A stretch of DNA of 7,808 nucleotides from an uncultured Hyphomicrobiales bacterium (lineage in GTDB: Bacteria > Pseudomonadota > Alphaproteobacteria > Rhizobiales > Beijerinckiaceae), in contig CAIXDD010000031.1 of the NCBI GenBank assembly GCA_903918155.1, positions 1 to 7,808 on the forward strand. The letters are read 5' to 3'. The first letter of the stretch is position 1; every line of letters begins with the position of its first letter. Positions 1 to 6,414 of the stretch are shown one piece after another. The position numbers and the translations under genes are program-made. The notes under the pieces are model-generated. The model saw only the letters and a program-made list of their open reading frames with translations, was not told the DNA's origin and did not search any database.

Positions 1-1
1 C

Positions 2-1375
2 ACGAATGTGAGCAATGTCGGCGGCTATACGGTCGCCTTCACGCCGCTCACCAAAGGCGCGGGATTGATGAGCGGGAATTACGCGATCCCGCACGCGCAT
101 GTGCGCGCGCTTGCGGTGATGACGAATACGGCGCCCACATCCTCCTATCGCAGCGCCGGACGGCCCGAGGCTATTTTCGTCATCGAGCGGCTGATCGACC
201 TCGCAGCTCAGGCGTTGAAGATGGACCGCATCGCCATTCGGCGGCGCAATCTGATTACGCCCGCCCAATTGCCTTACGTCAATCCTTTGGGCCTGACCTA
301 TGACAATGGCGATTATCGCGCCGTGATGGAGAAGGCCGCATCGCTCTGCGACGTGGACGGCTTTGCGCAGCGACGAGGCGAGAGCGAGGCGAAGGGATTG
401 CGGCGCGGATTCGGCGTCGCCAATTATATCGAGATCACGACAGGCGATCCGCGCGAGCGCGCGGAGATCGCGATCAAGCCCGAGGGGTTCGTCGAACTTG
501 TGATCGGCACCCAGTCGACGGGCCAGGGCCATGAGACGAGCTTCGCCCAGCTCTTGTGCGAATGGTTGCAGATTCCGCTGGAGGACGTGCGCTTCGTGCA
601 GGGCGATACGGACCGGGTCAGTATCGGCGGAGGCTCGCATTCGGGCCGCTCCATGCGCCTTGCGGGACTCGTCATCGGGCAGGCGTGCGAAGACATCGTG
701 AAGCAAGCGCGCGCCGCAGCCGCGCAGCTTCTTGAGGCGGCGCAGGAGGATCTTGTCTTCTCGCATGGGTCGTTCACCGTCGTTGGCGCCGACCGTTCCA
801 TCCATCTCTATGACGTAGCGCGGGCCATCAGCGACGGGCGCGTCGAGGGGCTTGACGCGCGATCCGGCCTTGCCGCCCAGAGCGACCAGACGACGAAGCT
901 CGCAGGCTTTCCCTATGGATCGCATGCCTGCGAGGTCGAGGTCGATCCGCAGACAGGGCGGGTGGAGATCGCCCGCTACGTCGCCGTCGATGACGTCGGC
1001 CGCGCGATCAATCCGATGATCCTGCATGGTCAGGCGCGGGGCGGGGCGGCGCAGGGCATTGGTCAGGCGTTGCTTGAAGAGGTCGTCTATGATCGAAGCG
1101 ACGGACAGGCGCTCACCGGCTCTTTCATGGATTATGCGATGCCGCGCGCCCATGATCTGCCCAGCTTCACAACCGAGATCAGCGAGATTCCTTCGCCCGG
1201 CAATCCGCTCGGCGTTCGCGCCGGCGGGGAAGGCGGCACGACGCCGGCGCTGGCCGTGATCGTTAGCGCCATTGTGGACGCGCTGGCGGAATTCGGCGTG
1301 ACGCATATTGAAATGCCGGCGACGCCGGAGCGCGTATGGCGGGCGATCGAGGACGCGAAGCGCGCGAAATCATAA
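2..1375 (+). CDS. Molybdopterin-binding (large) subunit of a xanthine dehydrogenase/CoxL-family hydroxylase, 5'-truncated by the window
   Basis: This is the C-terminal part (about 458 residues) of the large catalytic subunit of a molybdenum hydroxylase. Such enzymes hydroxylate a carbon, often in a ring or aldehyde, with water as oxygen donor, and work with FAD and 2Fe-2S subunits. The frame is open from base 2, so the start lies outside; full family members have roughly 750-800 residues. Counting from the GTG at position 8, visible motifs are SYRSAGR (46-52, the AYRGAGR-type active-site loop), TGQGHET (171-177) and QGDTDRV (198-204), both in cofactor-contacting regions, GGGSHSGRSM (207-216), and GVRAGGEGG with the presumed catalytic base Glu408 near the C-terminus. 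The loop lacks the AYxCSFR cysteine of true aerobic CO dehydrogenases, so a CO-oxidising role is unlikely. A crotonase gene follows after 43 bases on the same strand, suggesting an operon. Substrate unknown. Confidence 0.93.
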   Translation, partial: TNVSNVGGYTVAFTPLTKGAGLMSGNYAIPHAHVRALAVMTNTAPTSSYRSAGRPEAIFVIERLIDLAAQALKMDRIAIRRRNLITPAQLPYVNPLGLTYDNGDYRAVMEKAASLCDVDGFAQRRGESEAKGLRRGFGVANYIEITTGDPRERAEIAIKPEGFVELVIGTQSTGQGHETSFAQLLCEWLQIPLEDVRFVQGDTDRVSIGGGSHSGRSMRLAGLVIGQACEDIVKQARAAAAQLLEAAQEDLVFSHGSFTVVGADRSIHLYDVARAISDGRVEGLDARSGLAAQSDQTTKLAGFPYGSHACEVEVDPQTGRVEIARYVAVDDVGRAINPMILHGQARGGAAQGIGQALLEEVVYDRSDGQALTGSFMDYAMPRAHDLPSFTTEISEIPSPGNPLGVRAGGEGGTTPALAVIVSAIVDALAEFGVTHIEMPATPERVWRAIEDAKRAKS

Positions 1376-1418
1376 GCCGCGATGACGCGGCGCATCGACA
1401 TATGCAAGGGAGGCGAAT

Positions 1419-2147
1419 ATGACGCAGGACATCATTGTTGAGGAAGACGGCGATATTTTGCGCATCACATTGAACCGGCCCGAGACCGGCAATGCGGTGA
1501 GCGATGAGATGGCGGGCGAGCTTGCCGACCTGCTTGGCGTGAAGGCGCGCGATTTTCGGCTGGTCGCGTTGCGCGGCAAGGGAGACGATTTCTGCGTGGG
1601 CCGCGCGTCGGGGCGCCCGCGTCTGGCGTCGCCTGAAGCGCTGCATCGGCGCCGCTCCACGGAGGTGATCTTCAATTGCTATGGCGCGTTTCGCGAGACG
1701 CCGGTTCCCGTCGTGGGGCTCGTGCAGGGCAAGGCGCTCGGCTTTGGATGCTCGATCGCGGCCTTGTGCGACGTGACGATCGCGACGGAGGACGCGATGT
1801 TTCAGATTCCGGAAATGTCCCACGGGACAATGCCGACTATGGTGATGTCGTCTCTCGTCGACAGGCTGCCGCGCAAGGCCATTTCGCATCTTGTCTATAC
1901 CTCGGCCGCCATTACGCCGGAGCGTGCGCTCAGCTTCGGTATCGTGAGCGACATCGTGCGTCCGGATCGCGCCGACGCTTATCTGGAGGAGACATGCGCT
2001 GCGATTCTGCGCGCGCCGCCGCCCGCCACTCTTGGCGTGAAAGAATATCTGCGCACGGCGATGGATATGGATGTGCGCGGGGCTGTGGACTATGCGCGCA
2101 ACATTCACGCGACGATCAATTCGTCCTCGGAGATGAAGCGCAAGTGA
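1419..2147 (+). CDS. Enoyl-CoA hydratase/isomerase (crotonase) family protein
   Basis: Crotonase-superfamily proteins of about 240-260 residues act on acyl-CoA thioesters (hydration, isomerisation, C-C cleavage) in the cytoplasm; this one has 242. It begins with the usual beta-strand region ending in ITLNRPETGNAVS (16-28). The first oxyanion-hole segment is FCVGRASG (58-65) and the second KALGFGCSIAALCD (105-118). QIPEMSHGTMP (129-139) carries Glu132, matching the second catalytic glutamate of crotonase (Glu164 in the rat enzyme). The position of the first (rat Glu144) is Ser112 here, so a simple hydratase reaction is doubtful and an isomerase or other reaction is possible. The ATG start has a good ribosome site, AGGGAGG at 1407-1413. 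It sits between the molybdenum hydroxylase and the Bug receptor, consistent with a catabolic pathway through CoA esters. Family assignment is firm; the reaction is not. Confidence 0.92.
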   Translation: MTQDIIVEEDGDILRITLNRPETGNAVSDEMAGELADLLGVKARDFRLVALRGKGDDFCVGRASGRPRLASPEALHRRRSTEVIFNCYGAFRETPVPVVGLVQGKALGFGCSIAALCDVTIATEDAMFQIPEMSHGTMPTMVMSSLVDRLPRKAISHLVYTSAAITPERALSFGIVSDIVRPDRADAYLEETCAAILRAPPPATLGVKEYLRTAMDMDVRGAVDYARNIHATINSSSEMKRK

Positions 2148-2245
2148 CCACAAGCCGGCTTGCCACTGGAGGATCTTGATTGTAGCCTTTCAGGCAAGCA
2201 AGGCGTCAAAAGCCGCAAAAGAAAACGTTTTTCTGGGAGGAGCGC
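2148..2245 (+). promoter_or_regulatory. Structured leader/intergenic region before the Bug receptor gene
   Basis: These 98 non-coding bases contain a perfect 7-base inverted repeat, GCTTGCC (2158-2164) and GGCAAGC (2193-2199). Inside and overlapping it are a perfect 12-base palindrome CAAGCCGGCTTG (2151-2162) and a GCCTT/AAGGC pair (2185-2189, 2200-2204). An A/T-rich near-palindrome at 2220-2234 (core AAAACGTTTT, 2222-2231) lies just before the ribosome site GGGAGGA (2235-2241). The composition is clearly more A/T-rich than the surrounding genes. It could hold a promoter, an operator or an RNA leader for the receptor-amidase pair. I see no convincing -35/-10 pair and no hairpin with a T-run, so the role is inferred from position only. 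Confidence 0.35.
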
Positions 2246-3298
2246 ATGTCCTTGAGGCATTTCCCGTGGCTGGTCCGCGCAGCATTGGCGTCTGTCGTCG
2301 GGCTGTGCCTGACGTCTCGCTCAAGCGCGCAGGCGCCTGCCGCAAATTTCGCCGGCAAGCAGATCACGGTCGCTGTGGCGAGCACGCCGGGCGGCGGCTA
2401 TGACAGCTATGCGCGTTTGCTCGCATCCCATATCGGCAAATATCTCGCCGGCAATCCGAATGCGATCACCTCGAATATGACGGGCGCCGGCGGCAACACG
2501 CTCGCCCGTTACATCAATAGCGTGGCGCCCAAGGACGGGACATGGATCGCGCTTGTGCTGCCGGCCACGATCACCGGCGGCATTTATATCGACAAGTCGA
2601 AGCTGCAATATGATCCCTCGCAGCTCGTTCACATCGGCAGCGCCAACAGCGAAATCGACATGTGCTTCGTGCGCTCCAATACGGGCGTCACGAAACTCAG
2701 CGACGCCTTGGCGCGAGAGGTCACGATGGGCGCCAGCGCCGTCGGAGGCGCGACGCGCGAACAGCCGCTCGTGCTCAATCGCATGCTCGGCGCCAAATTC
2801 AAAATCATCTCCGGCTATCCGGGAACGCGCGAAATCCTCCTCGCCATCGAACGCGACGAGGTGAGCGGCGTCTGCGGCATGAGCTATTCATCGATGCGGA
2901 TGCAAAAGGGCGAATGGCTGGAGAACGGCTTCATCCGCGCCATTTCGCAAAACCATCCGTCAGGCGACAAGACATTGACGGCGCAGGGCGTGCAGCGCGC
3001 CGTCGAATTCGCGAAGTCCGACATCGACCTTCAGGCTATGGAGCTGATCTATAGCCAGCAGATTTTCGGTCGTCCCTTCGTGGTGGCGGCGGGCATGTCG
3101 CCTGGCGTCGTCACGGCCTTGCGCAGCGCTTTCATGAAAGCGATGAACGACGGCCAGCTCAAGGCGGACGCCCATAAGATGGGGCTCGACATCAATCCCG
3201 TGGCGGGCGACGAGCTGCAAAAAATCGTGGATCGCCTCTATGCAAGCCCGGCGAGTGTGATCGCGCGCGCCGCCGATGCGCTCAAGGCCGAGCCGTGA
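2246..3298 (+). CDS. Bug/TctC-family tripartite tricarboxylate transporter substrate-binding protein
   Basis: A 350-residue periplasmic solute receptor of the Bug (TctC) family, which binds small carboxylates or related compounds and delivers them to a TctA/TctB membrane pair or to a sensor. Residues 1-30 form a signal peptide: positive charges at Arg4, His5 and Arg11, a hydrophobic core ALASVVGLCL (13-22), and a likely cleavage site after AQA (28-30). The mature part starts with the family fold: KQITVAVASTPGGGYDSYAR (38-57) in the first ligand-loop region, then ITSNMTGAGGNTLARYI (74-90). Family members usually have about 300-330 residues. The GNP..I..NM.GAGG pattern differs from the common VENRPGAGG form and marks a divergent subgroup. 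The ATG is supported by GGGAGGA at 2235-2241. No transporter membrane subunits are in the window. Its stop overlaps the amidase start, implying co-translation, so its ligand may be the amidase substrate or a precursor. Ligand unknown. Confidence 0.9.
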   Translation: MSLRHFPWLVRAALASVVGLCLTSRSSAQAPAANFAGKQITVAVASTPGGGYDSYARLLASHIGKYLAGNPNAITSNMTGAGGNTLARYINSVAPKDGTWIALVLPATITGGIYIDKSKLQYDPSQLVHIGSANSEIDMCFVRSNTGVTKLSDALAREVTMGASAVGGATREQPLVLNRMLGAKFKIISGYPGTREILLAIERDEVSGVCGMSYSSMRMQKGEWLENGFIRAISQNHPSGDKTLTAQGVQRAVEFAKSDIDLQAMELIYSQQIFGRPFVVAAGMSPGVVTALRSAFMKAMNDGQLKADAHKMGLDINPVAGDELQKIVDRLYASPASVIARAADALKAEP

Positions 3299-4680
3299 GC
3301 GCAGCTGACGATCCGCGCGCGCGGCCTGCGCCTGCGAGCTTTCTGGTGCTCTCGCGAGAGTTCGCCTCTGGCGCCGCCAGTCCAAGCGCGTTTCTTGAAC
3401 AATGCCTCGCGCGGATCGAGACGCTTGAGCCCGAGGTCAAGGCGTTCGTCGTCATCGACAAGGAGGCTGCGCGCCAGCGCGCGGCGGAATCCAGCCAACG
3501 CTGGGCGAAGGGCGCGCCGCTCTCGGCTGTCGACGGCATGCCCATCGGCGTGAAGGACGTCATCGAGACCGCGGATATGCCGACCGGCATGGGCTCGCCC
3601 TTGTTCGAGGGCGTGCGCACGGGCAAGGACTCGGCGAGCGTGAAGGCGCTGCGCAGCGCAGGCGCGATCATCCTCGGCAAGACGGTGACGACGGAATTCG
3701 CCTCCGCCGTTCCCGGTCCTACGCGCAATCCGTGGGACGTGACGCGCACGCCGGGCGGCTCCAGCAGCGGTTCGGCGGCGGGCGTCGCGAGCGGCATGAT
3801 CAGCGCGGGATTGGGCACGCAGGTCGTCGGCTCGATTATTCGGCCGGCGAGCTTTTGCGGCAGCGTCGGTTTCAAACCGTCGCTCGGCGCGATCAACAGA
3901 GGCGGCAGCCACGATTTCATGAGCCAGAGTTGCCAGGGCGTGCTCGCGGCCTCGCTCGCCGATGCATGGTGCGTCCTGTCCGAAATCGCCGCGCGCGCGG
4001 GCGGCGACCCCGGCTTCGCGGGTCTGCAAGGCCCGTCCTCGCTTCCGGATCAACGAAGGGCGCGCGCGGTCGCCGTTCTCGAAACGGCGGGCTTTGCGCG
4101 GGCGAGCGCAGGGGCGCGTCGCGCTTTCGCTGAAGCCTGCGCAGCCATCGAGACAAGCGGCGTGGAGATTCTCACGCGTCGCGACTCGCCCGATCTCGCG
4201 CGCCTTGAAGAGCATATTGGCGCCGCGGCCGCGCAGACGCGCAAGATCAACGCATGGGAATCGATCTGGCCGTTGAACGTCTATCGCGATCTCGACACGA
4301 GCAAGATTTCGCCGAGCATGCTGGCGAAGCTCGAAGAAGCCGAGGCCATGTCGATCAGCGATTACCGCCTTGCGCTTGCGGCGCGCGACGAGGCGCGCGA
4401 GGCTTTCGAACAGCTGCGCGGAAAGGTCGACGCCTTCATCACGCTGTCGGCGAGCGGCGCGGCGTCGCCCGGCATGGCGACCGGCGATCCCGCCTTTTCC
4501 GTGCCGGCGTCTTATCTCGGCGCGCCTGCCGCATCCTTGCCTGTCCTTTGGGACGAGGGATTGCCTTTGGGCCTGCAGCTCATCGGTTTTCGGGATGAGG
4601 ACGCCGCGGTCTTCGGCTATGCGCGGGCGCTCCTCGCGGAGGTTTTTCAGGCGCGGACGTTTCTAGGGCTTGGAGGTTAG
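3295..4680 (+). CDS. Amidase signature family hydrolase
   Basis: A 461-residue cytoplasmic amidase-signature enzyme, normal length for the family, which hydrolyses amide (C-N) bonds through a Ser-cisSer-Lys triad. All three residues are present with the expected spacing: Lys87 in MPIGVKDVIET (82-92), cis-Ser156 in GGSSSGSAAG (154-163), and nucleophile Ser180 in GSIIRPASFCG (179-189). The C-terminal core GDPAFSVPASYLGAPAASLP, followed by GLPLGLQLIG, is also typical. Just before the nucleophile the usual T-G-G-S is V-V-G-S (177-180), so the oxyanion-hole region is altered. The start is a GTG that overlaps the receptor stop (GTGA, 3295-3298), indicating translational coupling; no ATG lies at a better place near the conserved N-terminus. 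Malonamidase, biuret-hydrolase and AtzE-type enzymes belong to the same superfamily, but nothing here selects one substrate. GatA is unlikely because no GatB or GatC is adjacent. Confidence 0.92.
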   Translation: MSAADDPRARPAPASFLVLSREFASGAASPSAFLEQCLARIETLEPEVKAFVVIDKEAARQRAAESSQRWAKGAPLSAVDGMPIGVKDVIETADMPTGMGSPLFEGVRTGKDSASVKALRSAGAIILGKTVTTEFASAVPGPTRNPWDVTRTPGGSSSGSAAGVASGMISAGLGTQVVGSIIRPASFCGSVGFKPSLGAINRGGSHDFMSQSCQGVLAASLADAWCVLSEIAARAGGDPGFAGLQGPSSLPDQRRARAVAVLETAGFARASAGARRAFAEACAAIETSGVEILTRRDSPDLARLEEHIGAAAAQTRKINAWESIWPLNVYRDLDTSKISPSMLAKLEEAEAMSISDYRLALAARDEAREAFEQLRGKVDAFITLSASGAASPGMATGDPAFSVPASYLGAPAASLPVLWDEGLPLGLQLIGFRDEDAAVFGYARALLAEVFQARTFLGLGG

Positions 4681-4784
4681 CGCGCGTTCGCATGTCGTCT
4701 TGGGGGAATGCTCTTGCGCTCGCGCCCCAGCTTGCGCATCTTGGCGCCTGTTCGGCTTGCGGGTCGCCCGCGTCGCTCTCCCAT

Positions 4785-4789
4785 GAAGG
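4785..4789 (+). promoter_or_regulatory. Ribosome binding site favouring the internal start of the DUF268 gene
   Basis: GAAGG lies 7 bases before the ATG at 4797, a standard spacing. The alternative in-frame ATG at 4692 has only GGAGG at 4672-4676, inside the end of the amidase gene and 15 bases away, which is too far for efficient initiation. This supports 4797, but the upstream start is not excluded. Confidence 0.45.
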
Positions 4790-4796
4790 CTCGTTC

Positions 4797-5525
4797 ATGC
4801 ATCTGCCCCCGGTCTCGCAATGGCGCCGCTTCCCGCAATTCCTGCGCGACTTTCATCGCTATCGCGCATTGGCCGCGGCTGAGGGCGCGCGCCAGCCGTT
4901 CTGGCGCGATTGGCGCCCGCGAATGGAGGACGCCACGGCGACCACCGGGTTCGATGCGCAATATCTTTATCATTGCGCCTGGGCCGCTCGCGAGCTTGCC
5001 GCACGCCGGCCCGCACGGCATGTCGATTTCTCGTCGTCCTTGTGGTTCGTCGCTCTCGCCTCGGCGGTCGTTCCCATCGAGCATTACGATTATCGCCCGC
5101 CCGCGCTTGATCTTGAAGGCGTGCGCGTGGGCGCCTGCGATCTCACCCGCTTGCCGTTTGAAGACGGCGCGCTCGAGTCGATCTCCTGCATGCATGTGAC
5201 TGAGCATGTCGGCCTTGGGCGCTATGGCGACGCGCTCGACGCCGCGGGCGACCGCAAGGCGATGCGCGAACTCGCGCGCGTTCTGGCGCCGGGCGGCGCG
5301 CTTTTGTTCGCGGTTCCCGTGGGCCGGCCGCGCGTGGTCTTCAACGCGCATCGCATCTATGCTTACGAGGAGATCGTCGCCGCTTTTCCGGGCCTGAGCG
5401 TGGAGCGCTTCTCGCTCATCACCGATGGGCGGCATGGATCGCGCTTCCTGCAAGACGCCGATCCCGTTCAGGTGGCGGAGCAGAAATACGCTTGCGGCTG
5501 TTGGGTTTTCCGCAAGCCCGGCTGA
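4797..5525 (+). CDS. DUF268-family, methyltransferase-like protein
   Basis: I recognise the DUF268 pattern, a family of uncharacterised proteins related to class I SAM methyltransferases and often found in glycan or cell-surface gene clusters. From the ATG at 4797 it has 242 residues. Landmarks in order are DATATTGFDAQYLYHCAWAA, HVDFSSSLWF where a methyltransferase would have its glycine-rich motif I, HYDYRP, LPFEDGALESISCMHVTEHV with GLGRYGD just after, and MRELARVLAPGGALLFAVPV followed by GRPRVVFNAHRIY. The final strand pattern and the APGGALLF element fit the Rossmann methyltransferase fold, but no GxGxG loop is visible, so catalysis is unproven. An in-frame ATG at 4692 would add 35 residues rich in Ser, Ala and Cys that do not resemble the family and have lower third-position GC, so I prefer 4797. 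It lies on the same strand as the amidase but belongs by content with the glycan genes to its right. Its stop is 10 bases from that of the convergent fucosyltransferase gene. Confidence 0.82.
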   Translation: MHLPPVSQWRRFPQFLRDFHRYRALAAAEGARQPFWRDWRPRMEDATATTGFDAQYLYHCAWAARELAARRPARHVDFSSSLWFVALASAVVPIEHYDYRPPALDLEGVRVGACDLTRLPFEDGALESISCMHVTEHVGLGRYGDALDAAGDRKAMRELARVLAPGGALLFAVPVGRPRVVFNAHRIYAYEEIVAAFPGLSVERFSLITDGRHGSRFLQDADPVQVAEQKYACGCWVFRKPG

Positions 5526-5535
5526 TCCTGCCTCT

Positions 5536-6414
5536 CTAGAGCTGGATCCAGCCGGGGGGATAAAGGTCGCGGATGTCGAGCGGGGGAATGCGCGGCGCGA
5601 CCCATGCCTTGGGGGCGATCACGAAGGGATCGTCCTGCGCGGCGAGCCATGCGCTCCAATAGCTGAACGTGCTGTTGGCGATGATTTGCGAGCCGGCGCG
5701 GCTCATCAGATACATGTCGTCGAACTGGTTGAAGCCCTCGACGAATGTCACATCCGGCACATGGGCCAGAAGCGCGCGCGCATGCGCCGGATTATCTGAA
5801 AAACAAAAGATCCGTTCAGGCGCGCGTTGCGCGTTGGCCAGCGCGAGGGCGCGATGGTAATAATCCCGGTCGAGCACGCCGTGAAATTCATAAGCCGCCG
5901 GATCTTTCAGGAAATCGCCGGCGCGCACATGGATCGACAAGGCGCGCGGCCCGAGCGCGCAGGCGAAAGTTTTGGCGGAATCGGAGGCCGCTTGCGCGGG
6001 ATCGAACAGCGCGCGCACATGCCCCGCGCAATCGGCGAAATAGCGCCAGGACTGGAAATAGCCGCGCAAATAGCAGGAGTCCCGCAGGTCTTCGATACGG
6101 GCGTCATAGGCGTAGCCCGCCTCGTCCAGCACCCGCCCGCGCCAGCCTTCGGGCTGGCGCAGCGCAGCGAGCGGCAGGATTTTGCCTGCGCGCCGCCGCA
6201 GCCGTTGAAACGCATTGGCCTGCGTATTGAAAATCTCCGCGCCATGCGGGAAGGGCGCAAGCCCATAGCCGCGCAGGCTCGTGGAGCGAAACCGCCGCGT
6301 TTCGAATTGCAGGCGCCCGTCGATGCGCCGTGCGACCGCAAGGGCCGCCGCAGCCTGAAAGAGCTGGTTGCCAAAGCCGCCCTGCAATTCCACGCGAATG
6401 GCGGGCGCGGTCAT
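5536..6414 (-). CDS. Glycosyltransferase family 11 protein, alpha-1,2-fucosyltransferase-like
   Basis: A 292-residue enzyme of normal GT11 length. GT11 enzymes transfer L-fucose from GDP-fucose, usually in alpha-1,2 linkage to galactose, in the cytoplasm during assembly of O-antigen, exopolysaccharide or similar glycans. Diagnostic motifs are all present in order: GGFGNQLFQ (12-20), LRGYFQSWRYF (116-126), the sugar-nucleotide-binding HVRAGDF (162-168, canonical HxRxGDY with Phe for Tyr), FCFSDN (203-208), and NSTFSYWSAWL (247-257). The C-terminus, LYPPGWIQL, is also family-like. There is no signal peptide or membrane segment. The ATG (6414-6412) overlaps the stop of the preceding methyltransferase gene as TGATG with only a weak ribosome site, so translation is probably coupled. 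GDP-fucose synthesis genes are not in the window. The donor is inferred from the family; acceptor and exact linkage are unknown. Confidence 0.9.
   Translation of the reverse strand: MTAPAIRVELQGGFGNQLFQAAAALAVARRIDGRLQFETRRFRSTSLRGYGLAPFPHGAEIFNTQANAFQRLRRRAGKILPLAALRQPEGWRGRVLDEAGYAYDARIEDLRDSCYLRGYFQSWRYFADCAGHVRALFDPAQAASDSAKTFACALGPRALSIHVRAGDFLKDPAAYEFHGVLDRDYYHRALALANAQRAPERIFCFSDNPAHARALLAHVPDVTFVEGFNQFDDMYLMSRAGSQIIANSTFSYWSAWLAAQDDPFVIAPKAWVAPRIPPLDIRDLYPPGWIQL

Noticed and set aside
2..1375. Aerobic CO dehydrogenase large subunit (coxL)
   Set aside because: The AYxCSFR loop with the copper-binding cysteine is absent; the loop is SYRSAGR, so only the broader hydroxylase family is supported.
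1263..2153. Long open frame of 296 codons on the minus strand across the crotonase gene
   Set aside because: It is antisense to a gene with clear family motifs, its translation is rich in Arg, His and Ala with no recognisable domain, and long antisense frames are expected in GC-rich coding DNA.
3238..4215. Long open frame of 325 codons on the minus strand across the amidase gene
   Set aside because: Same reasoning: the + strand has a complete amidase with its triad, while the antisense product is Arg/Ala-rich and without motifs.
4759..4771. Hairpin GCGGG-TCG-CCCGC between the amidase and DUF268 genes as a terminator
   Set aside because: The stem is only 5 pairs with a 3-base loop and no following T-run; such hairpins are common by chance in GC-rich DNA.
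4692..4796. N-terminal extension of the DUF268 protein with a CSAC motif as a metal-binding element
   Set aside because: Only one C-x-x-C pair is present, the residues do not fit the family, third-position GC is lower, and the ribosome site is better at 4797; it is probably untranslated.
5534..5552. Adjacent TCTAGA and GGATCC sites resembling a cloning polylinker, each in a perfect palindrome (5534-5541 and 5541-5552)
   Set aside because: The bases encode the natural C-terminus of the fucosyltransferase (WIQL and stop), and the sites are spaced differently from common vectors. Coincidence is the simplest view. The palindromes have no loop or T-run, so no terminator is called either.
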